DNA from: Cristatella mucedo
Lineage: Eukaryota > Bryozoa > Phylactolaemata > Cristatellidae
Direction: 5' to 3'
Assembly (NCBI GenBank): GCA_009760855.2
Contig: WPIO01000115.1
Location: 352,501-416,500, forward strand
DNA length: 64,000 nt
Part shown: piece by piece, positions 1 to 11,915 of the stretch
Layout: every line of letters starts with the position of its first letter
Numbering within the stretch: position 1 is the first letter of the stretch
Notes under the pieces: model-generated
The model's input: the letters and a program-made list of their open reading frames with translations, nothing else
The model's database searches: none
What the model was told of the DNA's origin: nothing
Program-made: the position numbers and the translations under genes

Positions 1-780
1 TTTTCTGAAAGAAAAACTGGACCGGAAGTCGTCCGAGGCCTCTGGCTGCGTGCTGCAGCCCTGAGTATCCCATCAGGACCATCCGTGACTCCCACAGGAG
101 TGGGAAAGCTATTCGCATTTCAATCAAAGCCTCTATTAGCAAAATGTTACATACGGGTTAGTTTACAAACTGTACCTGTTTTTAACAAGTTAATGAACCT
201 CAAAGTGCACATAGGGGCTTCTATATTTACAAAAAAACGAAAAAGAAATGTCGGCAGCCCCCAAGATATCCAAATCTCCTTTTCTGCACTTTGAAGAAAA
301 TCCATACCTACATATGTGTATCAGTGCATATTTTAGTAATTTCCAAATTTTAAATTCTACTTTCAAAAAGTAAATGCATTTTGTCGTTCACCTTTATATT
401 CACAGTGGCTCTCTTTCCATTGTTCAGCACTGTTACCGAATAAGCCGAGACTTCCGTTTATCGGACGTACCCGCGTACGGCAATACAGAATTATTGTACG
501 GCTATTAATATTACTGTTTATCCCGGTTAAACTGTTTATACTTTCAAAGTGTTGATCGGGCGAAAAGATGTAATATCGCAAAGCAGAAATATTTTGTGTA
601 GATACTCAAACGAAGGTCACACTGCGTTATAGTTTTCTGTCAGCCCTGGTCTGTCAGTGTTATCGCCATTGGTGTTATTAGTTCGTCGAGACCTGCATCT
701 TCTTTGCTTTTGACCAGCTTTGGTGTTCCAAATAAAAGGGTCTGACGTGGAGAAAGAATAAGGAACCATTCAACTTATTC

Positions 781-880
781 ATTATCTCTCGGAAACTCTA
801 CGACGATTCAATGTATCGCCATGTCTCACTCCGAAAAACCACAAAGACTGATTGGGTGTTACGCAGGAGGGTTTACTATG
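781..880 (-). mobile_element. LINE-B 3' end fragment
   Basis: Antisense match to the LINE-B 3' end: AATGTATC near 810, CCACAAAGACTGATTGGGTG and TTACGCAGGAGGGTTT. Other copies at 26146 and 8285 share these blocks. Confidence 0.55.
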
Positions 881-929
881 GCAAAATCAAAGACTCAACA
901 GCTTTCGATACGCATAAGGCAGCCAAACC

Positions 930-1612
930 ACTTCCTATGCTTGCTGGCCTACGGCATGTGCAGTCAGGCGCTTACAGCTGGTGCAAAACTCGGCAGCTAG
1001 GCTTGTCTGTCAAGGGTGTCGAAATTGCCACATCACGCCACTTCTCGCCGACCTTCGCTGGCTACCAGTCAAGCAACGGATCGACTTCTCAAGGTTTTGT
1101 CGCTCACTTTTAGGTCCCTTCATTGTTTGGCTCCAGCCTACCTATCAGATCTACTCCCCCATCAGGCCAAGCATGGGACCAGCCGCTATTCGGAATCTTA
1201 CTGTTTACCAATAATTCGCACTCAAATCCTTTGGAGACCGTGCATTAAGTTCGTATGCTCCCAAAGCGTGGAACTCACTCCCGACTTGCGTGACGACATT
1301 GCCTGACTTTACCACATTTAAAAAGAACTTGAAAACAGCGCACCTACTTATGGCAGCATTTAGTGAGTCCCTGCAATTCGTCCTTTATGTGCTTACGCAT
1401 TCTGACACTGTGCATGCTCCCACTAACCACACTTGCATGCTGACCCTGTGCATGTCACCCCTAACCATATTATTCATGTTGTTATTTATAAAGCATGATA
1501 TCACTCGATATTCGATCGTGTTTCCTTTTCAGTAACTTTTCAAGTACCTAGAAAGAGATTGAGTACTCTGAGGGCGCTTTATCAAGTGTATTATTATTAT
1601 TATTTTTATTAC
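930..1612 (+). mobile_element. LINE-A, 5'-truncated copy (+)
   Basis: Covers the last part of the LINE-A reverse transcriptase ORF and the 3' UTR and ends in ATT repeats at 1588-1603. Broken pieces of the family C-terminus are visible (NSAARLVCQG, ADLRWLPVKQRID, TFRSLHCLAPAYLSDLLPHQAKHGTSR), split over three frames by small indels. The 3' UTR keeps GTCACCCCTAACCATATTAT. Non-functional. Confidence 0.8.
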
Positions 1613-2812
1613 TTCGCGAAGCAAACAGAAAGTGAGAAGCATGGCTGAACCGGGAGGGAAATTAAGGAAGAGAATAGCACGAAAATAGCAGCTAATGACT
1701 ACTGGAAATGATATACCACAGTCAGCAGCAGACGAGTAGATATAGTTTCGTAAGAATTGTCGAAGTGAGTTCCACAGTCTAGGACCTGCAAAGCAAAAGC
1801 TTCCTTCGCCAGCGTCTTTCAGTGGAGGAGTAGAATAACTAATATGTTCTCCGTAGATTACCTGAGGGCACATGGAGGCTGAAACTTGTGCAGCAGTGCA
1901 GCTAGGGATGAAGACACCTTGTCGCGGTGGGCCTTGTGGGTCAGCGTAAGAACTTTAATATGTATCCGTTGATCGACAGGAAGCCATCGAAGCGCCATCA
2001 GCACAAAAGACACATGGCTGAACCTTTGTGATTTGTTTACTCTTTAAAGCCATATTCACCAATAGCTATAGTGGCCTAGTGCCTTTTTTGATAGCCCAGC
2101 CAAAATGAAACGGCAATAATTTGGCCTAGAAACTTTCAGAGAGTCAGTTAATTTTTTGCGAGCGACTACGGTAGGCAATTCCTCACCTTAGATTGAGATT
2201 GGGTGTGATGGTTAGCCGTGGAGATGGCCTTATTTACATAACTTTCAAAATTTAGGCTGGTGTCAAAGATGACATCTAAGCTCTGAGCACACCATGACGG
2301 TCGTCTAATATTATTACTTACATTTAGAAGACCAGAGTCTTCTAGTCCATCGACACGCTTGAGTTCTCCTATAATTAGCAGCTCAGTTTTATCATCACTC
2401 TGTTGGTCAATTTTCATATATCTAGATCGAATGTCTACAGGGCACGCATCCGCCTATTAGTCGCTGCAGCAGATTTTAACTATTTAAATGACAAATTCAG
2501 CTGATAATCTTCAGCATAGAAGTGATAATCGATTCCATAGGCCCGAATCACTTTTCCCCGGAGGTTCAGTATAAATGAAGAACAACGACGGACCGAGAAC
2601 GGACTCTTGCGTAAAGAGGACTGGTTTGGTCAATGAAACTTGACAACCATATGTCACGGATGGAACACGATCGGACAAGGAAGATTTGAACGACACCAGT
2701 GCCTCGTCTACTGGATCATTTGCTGTTCTCAATCATTCTTGTTTTTATCATTGCTAATGGTGTCAAATGCATCCGGCAGATTTAGCAGGTAAAATCTTGA
2801 ATGCGATGAGCT
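1613..2812 (-). mobile_element. LINE-B, 5'-truncated copy (-)
   Basis: Reads from domain A of reverse transcriptase (LLNLPDAFDT, about 2780) through the domain B region (DEALVSFKSSLSDRVPSV), PLLFFIYT, and DDKTELLI, to the C-terminal AGPRLWNSL near 1785. The frame is broken several times. It is butted directly onto the ATT tail of the LINE-A copy to its left, and its own ACATT tail is missing. Confidence 0.75.
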
Positions 2813-2814
2813 GC

Positions 2815-3960
2815 TGAATGCGGCCCAGTGCAGGTCGGCAGAGAAGTGCTCTAGTATAGCAACTGCAGCATCCACGACAGACAGACCTGGCTGCAGAATT
2901 CTGCACAAACACTAATCGCTTTACTGCACCGGCAAGAATACCTGCAAGTAGTGACTTATAGAAGTCGAGAGGATGTATTGCAAATATAAGGACCGTCTTG
3001 GATATGGAGTTCCTGTTTATACAGGTCCAAATTTTTGAAACGTTATAAAGCTTAAAATTAGCAAATTTGACTTTGGAGCTGATGTGGTCATTTATTTCGA
3101 AGTCGCTTTGAAACTTGATTCAAAGATTGTGTGCAGTCGCATCAGGAAATATCCTGATGCAACCAATTTTGTGGGGTATGTTTTCAAATTTGTGCTTCTA
3201 GCTAGGTTTCTCCAGAACTAGTAAGTTTGACTTTTTGTTATTAAATTTTAAAAAACTACCGACTATCCAAGTGCAAATGCAATGCAGCAAGAGAGTACAG
3301 AGAGTTTGACGTGCTGAAATGTCGGGGAGTTTCAAAGCATAGGTACATAACAGTGTCATCTGTATAGAAAAGAAATCCTAGAATGTGCTTGGCGATCACA
3401 ATCCACACAGCAAGGGATTTGAAAGACTTAAACGCGAAGGAACGCTGGTAGCGGCAAAAGCACAGGTACAACCGTACGACAACTCCACAGAAATGAAATA
3501 CTTAAGCTACAGTTCATTTGTAAATCGACCTAAAAGTGCTGACTGTCTAACCAGGCGTCTTCCGTATGCCACCGTGTTCTAGCCCACGACCTTGGTAGTT
3601 CAAGGCGAGTACCTCTCCGCTAGGCCAAACCAAAACCTAGATTGTGATTATCGATTACATCATCAAGAGGGTGAGCGTAAATTGTGAACAGAAGTAGACC
3701 GAGCACCGAGTCCTGGGGTCCACCTGCACTTGAGAGACAATACTCTTTACTCGGATTATTATTGCTTGCTCTCTCCAATGCTCGTTAATCCATCACTAAG
3801 ATAGGGCATAAACCATTTCAGCGTAATGCCAGTGATGCCCAAACGAGATTAGAGGCGCTTGAGAAGGAATTGGTGATCGGCAGCATAATTAGCTTCCGAA
3901 ATATTAAGCAAAACACGTAAACCGCCCATGTTTTCACTTGCCTTTAGATTTTTCTACGTG
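2815..3960 (-). mobile_element. LINE-A copy (-), interrupted by a SINE
   Basis: Antisense reading gives the LINE-A C-terminal region (about 2830-3100), the catalytic motif as YTDD followed by YLCFETP (about 3330-3365), and further upstream the GSVLGLLLFT region (about 3660-3720). The insertion at 3402-3637 separates the two halves. Many stops. Confidence 0.7.
3402..3637 (-). mobile_element. SINE1-like insertion in LINE-A
   Basis: Contains an antisense tRNA-like head: TCTAGCCCACGACCTTGG (B-box side) and CTCCGCTAGGCCAAACC (A-box side) at 3570-3637. The flanks TAGAATGTGCTTGGCGATCA (about 3380) and TAGATTGTGATTATCGATTA (3638) resemble each other and look like a degraded target-site duplication of about 22 bp. 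The non-tRNA part (3402-3560) is unlike other SINE1 copies. Confidence 0.5.
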
Positions 3961-4302
3961 TTTATAACAGGCATAAAATGAGAAAATCTGGGAATTTCCT
4001 CCTTTATCACACTACGCTGCTCTACCCACTCTCTCATCACCAATAGCGTACCCCATGGTTAATGTAGAGTTGTGGGACTTACAAATCCGAACCATCTTTT
4101 GCTTTCCAAGTTTTTCCTCAGCTTTCGAATTCCAGATAGCTGTCAGAAAACGTTCACCGGCGCCGGGAATGCACAGTATTATGTGCGAAGGCATAATTTC
4201 GGCATTGGAGTTGGAGGTTTCATCAATAAGAAACGTTTCTGGATACGGCCCATAATAATCCTGCCTAGACCTTTTCTGGTGGAATATTCCTCCAGGCTCT
4301 CC

Positions 4303-4338
<36 letters not shown>

Positions 4339-5724
4339 AAGATCTCTTTAACCGCTCCTACAAAAAGAACTAAGTCTTAGTGTCAGAATAATCATATTGA
4401 ATATTTTCTCGTAGTTTCAGTAGATGTTAAAAAACGGCCCGTTGACTAACGGCAAGCACCCGTCACAGATGAAAGGTGCTGAGAACGCGTGGAGTGTTCC
4501 TTTGAGCCGGCTCTGCACTTCTAGAAAGTTGATTAAGGGCAGTTCACTGCCCACGTTGATACATGAGCAGAGTCACTCAGAGTTCGTAGTTTTTGGATTC
4601 GAAGACACACTCCGGTCGCCTAGAAACTTAAAGGATATACAAGGCAATCTGTTATTATCTATTATGCTGGTATTTTGTTACCAGATGAGTATTCTCTGAT
4701 TTCATTCTCTCAACCTGTATGAGGAGTTGCTTGCTCGAGTGTAGCACGATTTGCTGATATTTGCTTCACGGTGCAATTGGTTGTGAGGTCGTCTTGGGTG
4801 CAAATAACTTCTCAATATCTAGTGATCACTCCAGTATTCCACGTCTAAACGCGGCCCGCCTGGTGTATTAGCAGCGTGTTGCCACAAATGGACGTGAACG
4901 CTCAGCCAGTGAGCTTCGAAAAAAGACCGACCATGAAAAAGCTGTGTGCATTTCCTTTGACTGAACCGTATTTGCACATACACTTCTAATGAGTGAAACG
5001 CAAAGGCACAAGGTCCTGGGTAACAAAGCTAGCAGTTTAAGGTCAACTGTTCGGTTTAACCTTTTCATCAGATTTCATCAGCTAAAAAGACTGCTACTGT
5101 GCCGATACCTAAATTTCACAATTAATTATTGTCTTTGCATTCACTGATTAAAGCAAATGTGGTAGAAGGTATTTTGGCCCTCTCACTGATGTTTGATGTC
5201 TGAATCCTGGTAGACATTGAGCTTTCCTGGTTTGCTCGCCTCTCAGTTTTTCCGACACTACGAGTCCTAAAAGATTTCTTGTTTGTGACATCAAGCATTT
5301 GGATGGCCGCCAGGGTGGCTTCCTGTAAAGGTAGTTAGTTACCTCTTGAGTTCTCACACAGCGATGCTTAAACAATGAAGAAACAAAGCAAGAGCAAAAC
5401 GGCAAGAAACATGAACATTAAACAGCAAGAACATGTGGTTGACCAATATCATACATATCTTAGCAATTGTCGCAACAAGCCGCCTATTCTTTGTAATTGC
5501 TGTGTTATTTTCACAGTGGTTTTATTTGGTTAGCCTTGACGTCTTTGTCCAATCAAACCCCCTCTGAATGATGCTTGCGTCTGCCACTGCTTGCTGCTCG
5601 AGCATGGGAGACACGCTGCCATATGCTTAAGACTTGTGCTTCTCTTTATGATCACTCGATTAATTGAAAATTAATGTTTGTCTCACCTCAGCAACTGCTT
5701 TGGCAAGGTATCTGAGAGGTTGAA
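3961..5724. other. No gene seen; short (CT)n tract
   Basis: A (CT)n run lies at about 4304-4336. I recognise no coding sequence or repeat family in the rest; the openings of 60-102 codons overlap on both strands and look accidental. A short degenerate AAT run at about 5727 begins the next LINE. Confidence 0.5.
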
Positions 5725-6745
5725 TCATAATAATAATAATAATAATAATAATTCACTTGATAAAGCACCCTCAGAGAACTTAATCTCTCTCTAGGCGCTT
5801 TACATTTGCTATAAAGTGAAATGCAATTGAATGGTAAGTAAAATCATGCTTGAAAAACAAACGAAATGAATAATATGGTTAGGGGTGACATGCACAGGGT
5901 CAGCATGCAAATGTGGTTAGTGGCACCATGCACAGTGTCAGCAGGCATAAGCATGTGAAGGACGAATCACAGGGACCCACTAAATGCTGTCCTAAATAGG
6001 TGTGTTTTTAAGTTCCTTTTAAATGTGGTCAGGTCAGGGGATGTTCTGACGCAGGTCGGAGGGAGGTCCAGACTTTGGGAGCATATGAACTAAATGCACG
6101 GTCTCCACAGGATTTAAGGTTTGTATGAGGTATTTCTAGACTGTTGGATTCCGAGAAGCGGGTAGTACGATGCTTGGCCTGATGGGGGAGTATGTCGGAG
6201 AGATAGGCTGGAGCCATAGAATGAAGGGACCTAAAAGTGAGCGACAAAACCTTGAAGTCAATCCGTTGCTTGACTGGTAGCCAGTGCAGGTCGGCGAGAA
6301 GTGGAGTAATGTGGCAACTGCGAAGCTCACGACAGACAAGCCTAGCTGCAGAGCTTTGCACCAGCTGCAATCGCCTGATCGCACATGCTGGTAGGCCAGT
6401 AAGCAGTGAGTTGCAGAAGTCGAGACGAGATGTCACGAATGCATGGACCAACTTGGACGTGGTATCTTTATCTAAACAAGCCCGAACTTTAGCAATGTTA
6501 TGAAGCTGAAAATAGGCGGATTTGACTGTGGAGCTGATATGGTCGTCTAACGAGAGGTCGCTTTGGAATATGACACCTAGATTTCGAGCTGGTTCAACTG
6601 GAGATATGCTGGCAGAGCCAATTTTGAGAGTTAGCCTGTCCAATCTCTGGATCACACTGGGTTTGCCCATAACTAGTAAGTTAGTTTTATCATCGTTAAA
6701 TTTTAGAAAATTTGCTGCCATCCATGTCTCATCATCCCACTAAGC
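5725..6745 (-). mobile_element. LINE-A, 5'-truncated copy (-) with a long open C-terminus
   Basis: Begins (antisense 3' end) with AAT repeats at 5729-5750, then the standard LINE-A 3' UTR, then ORF sequence to 6745, where homology stops inside the region just after the YADD motif. Compared with the better copy at 33.0-34.8 kb it is a simple 5' truncation. Confidence 0.85.
6029..6721 (-). pseudogene. LINE-A reverse transcriptase ORF, C-terminal 230 residues
   Basis: An uninterrupted frame beginning MAANFLKFNDDKTNLLVMGK, the part just downstream of the YADD palm motif. It includes KIGSASISPVEPARNLGVIF, DLSLDDHIS, FVTSRLDFCNSLLTGLP, LHWLPVKQRIDFKVL and MAPAYLSDILPHQAKHRTTR. This is the thumb and C-terminal region of CR1/L2-clade LINE reverse transcriptases. 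Near the end a single-base loss replaces the usual LPTCVKTSPDLTTFKRN ending with SLRPASEHPLT. It lacks the catalytic domains and cannot act alone. Confidence 0.8.
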
Positions 6746-7094
6746 AACGTTGTGCATGTGATTGATAGCTACCAGAAACCCGGTCTTTCTCAAATACACT
6801 AAGCTATTTTCTTCATTACTTTCTTCAAGCACCATAGTCATCTTCTTTGATTGCGCATTGCGAAGAGCTCAAGTGCATGCATCGCCTGGTCGCTATACTG
6901 GCAGCGTCCACATCGTCGCTAGGCATACAGCGTAAATACTGCTGGACTAATTGCCAGGGGTGTCGGTTCAAGCTGCACACCTGGACTAAAACGCCTAGCC
7001 GAAAGTTATCAGGGTCAGGGCCCGGATGATGAATAACCGATAGCTATTTTCCTATTTTCTTAACATTTTCTAAAAATTTCTGAAGATCATATTC
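6746..7094. other. No gene or repeat recognised
   Basis: Spacer between the LINE-A copy and the GC-rich retrotransposon remnant. I see only short overlapping openings and no known motif. Confidence 0.4.
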
Positions 7095-7419
7095 GTGGGT
7101 CTCGTTCGAGCTTACCAGAACCGATATTTACCAGCTGCAATCATGCCATACAGATTATTACTGACACACGCAGCACTGGTAGGAGACGAGGCGCAGGTCG
7201 GAAACGCGGCTGCGGCGGCGCCCGAAGACGCGGTGGTGGCTTGCGAAGTGGTGGTGGTGTGGGATGCACCATTGAGCTTCGAGGCTGTGCCGCCCGACGA
7301 GGCGCCAGCGGCGCAAAAATATATGGCCCCACGACGCGTGAACGCAGCTGTCAAACGCAGTCGGCTTGTTTCCACAGGCCGTGCGGTCGCCCGCCTCCTC
7401 CGAGCAGCCGTTACGTAGC

Positions 7420-7656
7420 CTCATAATTAAGGGGACAGTTACTGCCCCGGCGGAAGGAGTTGGCATTGAAATTGATGGAGTCCGCCGCCACCTAGCGTAC
7501 ATCAGACCAGTACCGATCGCCAACGAACTCATTGACGAACACTCCGATGCTGGCCCTGGCAGTGTGTCCAGAGACGACGAGCCCGGCAGACAGCTTCGGC
7601 CAAGATGTGACCTGAGACCGCCGGCGCACTATGAGGACTGTGTGGTTAATGTTTAG
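7420..7656 (+). pseudogene. C-terminal end of an LTR-retrotransposon Pol polyprotein
   Basis: The frame ending at 7656 reads IKGTVTAPAEGVGIEIDG, RRHLAYIRPVP, a Ser/Asp/Glu-rich linker, and RPPAHYEDCVV before the stop. The layout of a short beta-rich stretch, RxxLxxIRPVP and a final RPPxxYED motif is typical of the tail after integrase in Ty3/gypsy-like elements. The upstream GC-rich region (7095-7420) has overlapping openings in several frames and probably holds frame-broken integrase. No integrase catalytic core is recognisable. The element is 5' truncated. Confidence 0.5.
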
Positions 7657-7971
7657 CCTTCTCGTTGTCTAAGCAGTGGAGAAGAACAGCTGCTTGCTGC
7701 TCTGGCTACGTCGTTAATTGATCTCCAGACCAGGCGGTCATGTGGTTTTATTTAATTGATGACACTGCCCCTGATCGCTGTACGAGTGGGCAGTGACACT
7801 CGATGTGGTAAGCAGCCGGGCCGTGCTATTAGTGGTTGTTTTGCCAAGGGAGTCAGGGGACTCCGGTGGGCGAGAGGGGCGAGGAGAGTCGTGCTTCGCC
7901 CTGCTCCATGTGGAGGGAGAATAAACTGGTGGTGTTGCTCGTCGGCTGGTGTTCTGTGCAGTACGCGACAA
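7657..7971 (+). mobile_element. Candidate 3' LTR of the same retrotransposon
   Basis: Directly after the Pol stop. It has AATAAA at about 7920 and ends ...GCGACA, compatible with a TG...CA LTR; a possible start is the TGTGG at about 7740. The end lies about 38 bp before the ubiquitin ATG. No second LTR is visible, so the borders are uncertain. Confidence 0.4.
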
Positions 7972-8003
7972 TAATTCAGACTACATTATCATCGTATAGG
8001 TGA

Positions 8004-8112
<109 letters not shown>

Positions 8113-8284
8113 GTAAGTCTCAGCAAGGTCTACAATGCTCGCCTTGACCACTCGACCTTTGACCGTTGTACAGATACGCGTGCCAGCGTCTCACTGGTAG
8201 CCAGAGACCGCATACTATGCTCTCATTGCAGCTTATTACTGGATGCCGAAGACTTGAGTGCATGTAGTTGGGCCGCTATGTCAC

Positions 8285-9780
8285 TGCAATGTAATGTATC
8301 TCCGTCTATATTTCCACAAAGCCACAAAGACTAGGTAGAAGTTATGCAGCAGAGTTTTGTATAGCGCACGTAAAGCCTAAGCGGTTTTCCGTTTACATTC
8401 GGTAGCCAACGGACTTCATCTTGAGCAGCAAAGAGGACGTGTGAAGCATAGCAAAGTTAGGAGAGCGGTTGACCTAGTAAGTAGCATGGCAGTAGCAGTT
8501 TTGGACGGCTGGAAAGGATGTGCCATAGTCAGTCGCAGAAGAGTAGTTGCCTTTTCGTCAGAATCGTGGAAGTAAGTTTCACCGTCTAGGACCTGTAGAG
8601 CTAAAGCTACTGTCGCCAACGGCCATTAAGCGAAAGAATGAACAGCCAATTTGTCGTACACACATGACTTTGAGGGCACGTGGAGGCTGAACCTGGTGCA
8701 GCAGTTCAGCGATAGATACCGAGGACCGGCGGCACGGCAGGCCTTGGGGGTGTGCAGAAGATATTAGCTCTGTATCCGTTGGTCTACCGGCAGCCACACT
8801 ATCTGTTGTAGCAAAGTAGACACGCGGTCAACCTCTGGGATTTTCAAACTAGCCTTCAGCCATTTTTATGGCTAGCTGCAGTGGCCAAGTTGCCTGTTTT
8901 GGTAGCCTAAAATGAATTACAATAATCAAGCCGAGGTAGGACTAAGGAGTTAATTAGTTTTTGCAAGCCACCTTGGAGGATAGTTCCTAACCTTAGACAA
9001 AGATCGAACGCGATGGATAGCTGGCCAGCTGGGAAAGCCGTCCTTTTAACGAAACTTTCCAACTTTAGGCAGCTGTCGATGACGGCAGGTAAAGTATGAG
9101 CACGTGGTGATAGTCGCACTGCAGCATCACCTATTAGATGAGAAAAGCCTTCTAGTCCAGCCGCACGCTTAGTGGGTCTTGTGAGCAGCAGTTTGATTTT
9201 ATTGTCATTCAGTTTCAGGAATTTCTTTCTCCACCCGAATAGATAGAATGTCGGCAAGGCAACCATTTGCTTTATCAGTTGCTGCAGCAGATTCCGACGG
9301 TTTAAATGACACATACAGCTGCAAATCTTTGGCCTAAAAGTGATATCCTATTCCTTGGGCATGAAACACGTTTGCAGGGGCTAAACATAAATGAAGAACA
9401 GCAACGGACTGAGGACGGACACTTGAGGGATTCCACACGTGACTGGCCGCGCGAATGAGACCTGACCCGGACACAATACAGACCAAACACGAGCAGACAA
9501 GCAATAATAATAATAATAATAACGCACTTGATAAAGCCCCCTCAGATAACTCAATCTCTTTCTAGGCGCTTTACAATTTCTGCCACGGGAAATGCAATTG
9601 GATTGTGATTAATATCATTGTACGATTTAAACTACGCCAATGCCTCGTCTGCCAGACAGATCGTTGTTCTCAATTGTTCAAGTAGGACAGCGTTGATCGA
9701 TTGTGTCGAAGGCATCTGACAGATCTAGCAGTGCTAGTGCAATGATATTCTGTTCATCGTTGCTGCACAGGCTCACACAG
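8285..9780 (-). mobile_element. LINE-B copy (-) inside the polyubiquitin intron
   Basis: The antisense 3' end is at about 8291 (AATGTAATGTATCTCCGTC, the reversed ACATT tail). It reads upstream through the C-terminal LLHQVQPPRALKV region (about 8660-8700), a palm/thumb remnant KFLKLNDNKIKLLL (about 9200), and reverse transcriptase domain A remnants at 9640-9740 (SDAFDTID). A LINE-A 3' end is inserted at about 9500-9630. Since LINE-B starts 170 bp after the ubiquitin splice donor and ends about 60 bp before the remaining ubiquitin codons, it accounts for most of the present intron. Confidence 0.75.
9500..9630 (-). mobile_element. LINE-A 3' end nested in LINE-B
   Basis: AAT repeats at 9504-9520, then CACTTGATAAAGC, CTCAATCTCTTTCTAGGCGC and TTTACA, the reversed LINE-A tail. 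LINE-B sequence (CAGACAAG before, ACTACGCCAATGCCTCGTCT after) continues on both sides when compared with the copy at 2640-2710. Confidence 0.75.
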
Positions 9781-9841
9781 AGGAGAGCAGTTTCCGTGAA
9801 GTGCTGCCGCTTGAATCCCGATTACAATTGTCTAACGTAAT

Positions 9842-10141
9842 TGGCGAACGTTGAGTGACGTCCAGAAAGAGTCCGCACTTCACCTCTTCCGCAGGCTGAG
9901 CGCACCCATACAAATCTTTTTCAGGACGTTTACAGGCAAGACGAGAACACTCGAAGTCAAACATTCGGACTCGATTGAGATTGTCAAGTACAAAATTCAG
10001 ACCCAGGAAGGCGTTCCACCAGACTTGCAGTGGCTGGTCTTAGCCGGCAAGCTGCTGAAAGACGGGCGAACCTTATCGGACTTCAACACCCAGAAAGAGT
10101 CAACAGTCCATCTCCATCTCTGTCTTTGTGGTGGCAACTAG
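9842..10141 (+). pseudogene. Polyubiquitin end: remnant of unit 1 plus a complete diverged unit 2
   Basis: The frame opens with WRTLSD and QKESALHL, matching ubiquitin residues 54-70 of a first unit with two codons lost. It runs straight into a full second unit (about 9908-10138) and ends GGN then stop. In the unit junction G75-G76-M1 reads A-P-I, so the units could not be cleaved apart. In unit 2, K11, K27, K29, K48 and K63 are kept, but K6 is R, K33 is Q, R42 is W, V70 is H, and R72 and R74 are both C. R72 and R42 matter for E1 activation and the V70 patch for receptor binding. It stays open through 96 codons, so a ubiquitin-like product cannot be fully excluded, but decay is more likely. 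Confidence 0.75.
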
Positions 10142-10144
10142 GTT

Positions 10145-10320
10145 GGCTTGCTTCTGAAATTATAAGGCCTTCTGTGGGCTTGTGTATTATGTCTTAGACA
10201 CATTAAAAGCGTACGTCATCAAAAATTTGTTTTTTAAGGTCTGGTTTCGAAACGGTTCGTCAAATTATAAGGCATGCTATGGGCTGGCTTGTTAATTATG
10301 TCTTAACATCAATAAGTGAT
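10145..10320 (+). promoter_or_regulatory. Duplicated polyubiquitin 3' UTR with ATTAAA poly(A) signal
   Basis: Just after the stop, the segment from about 10157 (AAATTATAAGGC, GGGCTTG, TTATGTCTTA) is repeated from about 10263 with small changes. The first copy has ATTAAA at 10202-10207; the second has a related AATAAG. This is a tandem duplication of about 105 bp covering the 3' end. Confidence 0.5.
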
Positions 10321-10460
10321 TCCTAACCAAATCTGCACGTGATGTCTATTTCGCGTCTGCATGCAAGACTCATTGGAAATTTCCTCACACCGTTTTGCTT
10401 AGACAGCTACCCTCTAAGTAAATATTGCTAAAAGCTTGATGGAGGGTTTCCTTGCGTGCC

Positions 10461-10562
10461 AACAAGCAGGTAAAGGCAACAAGCAGGTAAAGGCAACAAG
10501 CAGGTAAAGGCAACAAGCAGGTAAAGGCAACAAGCAGGCAAAGGCAACAAGCAGGTAAAGCG
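10461..10562 (+). repeat. 17-bp minisatellite, six copies
   Basis: Unit AACAAGCAGGTAAAGGC begins at 10461, 10478, 10495, 10512, 10529 and 10546, with one T-to-C change in the fifth copy. The minus-strand frames reading LPACCLYLLVAFTC are products of the repeat, not genes. Confidence 0.95.
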
Positions 10563-11915
10563 AGGAATGAATTTAGGCGATTTAACCACGGAAAAAATCG
10601 CAACTTTCCATATTGCACACTGCGAGCAGCAGGCATTTTTGGCAACAGTACCTAGGCTGTCGACGTCGCATGACAGACTGGAATTGCTTGTCATCAAAGT
10701 ATCCACGTAGAGTCATTTTCCTACGATTCGTCGGACTGTTGAATCTTACTAGACTTGTAGCCTTTACCGGCAATAAGATAGTGTCTGGGTCTACATCTGA
10801 GTCCGACAGTGTCCGAGCTTAGCTTAAATTAAATCGGGAACTCGAATGCCATCTGGAAAATCTACGTAGAGCTGCTTTACACGGCAATTCAGCAGCAGGC
10901 TGCAATTACTACAAGGACCAACTATCAAAGACTAAGTGCAGGCTGCAGCTGAAGCAGTCGGTGGAGAAACTCGGTGAAATTATCATCGATACTCAACTTA
11001 TAGTATGATTACCCGAGTCGACTTTAGCGCATACAATGGCTGTCACTAGCTCACGATTTATGGTCCTAAATATTCCTGGTCCAGGCACAGATTTTTATTT
11101 TCCGACGCTTTTTATGGTCTAGAATATTCCAGGCGTAGATTTCTATCGTCCGATCTCTCGCTGAACGGAAACCACGACCCACGAACCGCAACGGTACATA
11201 CATGCAAGTTACATATATTTTTAAGGATAATATTCGACACTAGTTTCCACAGAAATGTATTTCCGAATTAAAAGCAGATTTTCTGCTCATTTAGGGCTAT
11301 TTTTGGCAGCTATTGGCTGTTAGCAGCTGACTTCGATTAGCACTAGGCACGCTAAGTCGGCCTTTGATTATTTCGTTTGTGGAATGAGCTGGTCGTAATT
11401 GCTTATTTACCTTCTGTAATTTCACTGGCTCAAATTTAAAGTTGTCTCCCACAAAGCCTGGCCAGATTCTTTCAGCGTGTTAACGGTAGGATAAGCTATT
11501 TGGGAAGCGCCTACTCTAATGAAGTAAAGTAAAAACAGCTCGTCCCCTGAAGATCCGATTGTCTTTTAAAAACGCATTTGCCCACTTTTCCTTTTTACGT
11601 TTTTGATGATGATCCTAGTGAACATTGTTGCTAATTTGCTCGTTAAATTTTTTTGGGCAGTGGCGCACAGCAAAAGGTCAAGCCGACAGTATGGTAGGCA
11701 GTATTTTAATGTACAAAGTAAGCCACGAGAAAGCTCCTGGCCCTCATGGTCGATCCTGATACAAAGAATGCCAACGAGTGTATTATTGGGTCAGCTGTTG
11801 TTCTACGTCGACTGCCGCCGAAGTAGCGCGCTATGGCGGTACAGTGGACCCAACATAGCTTCTTACACGCAGTAGGAAGAATAATTTAGAAAAAATTTTT
11901 CTCAGCAATTTAAGA
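10563..11915. other. No gene recognised
   Basis: I see no supported exon or repeat family. An opening at 11603-11875 (+) has no recognised domain. The next segment is LINE-derived. Confidence 0.4.

Noticed and set aside
10385-10706. Minus-strand repeat protein (LPACCLYLLVAFTC units)
   Set aside because: Direct translation of the 17-bp minisatellite in two frames; no domain or splice support.
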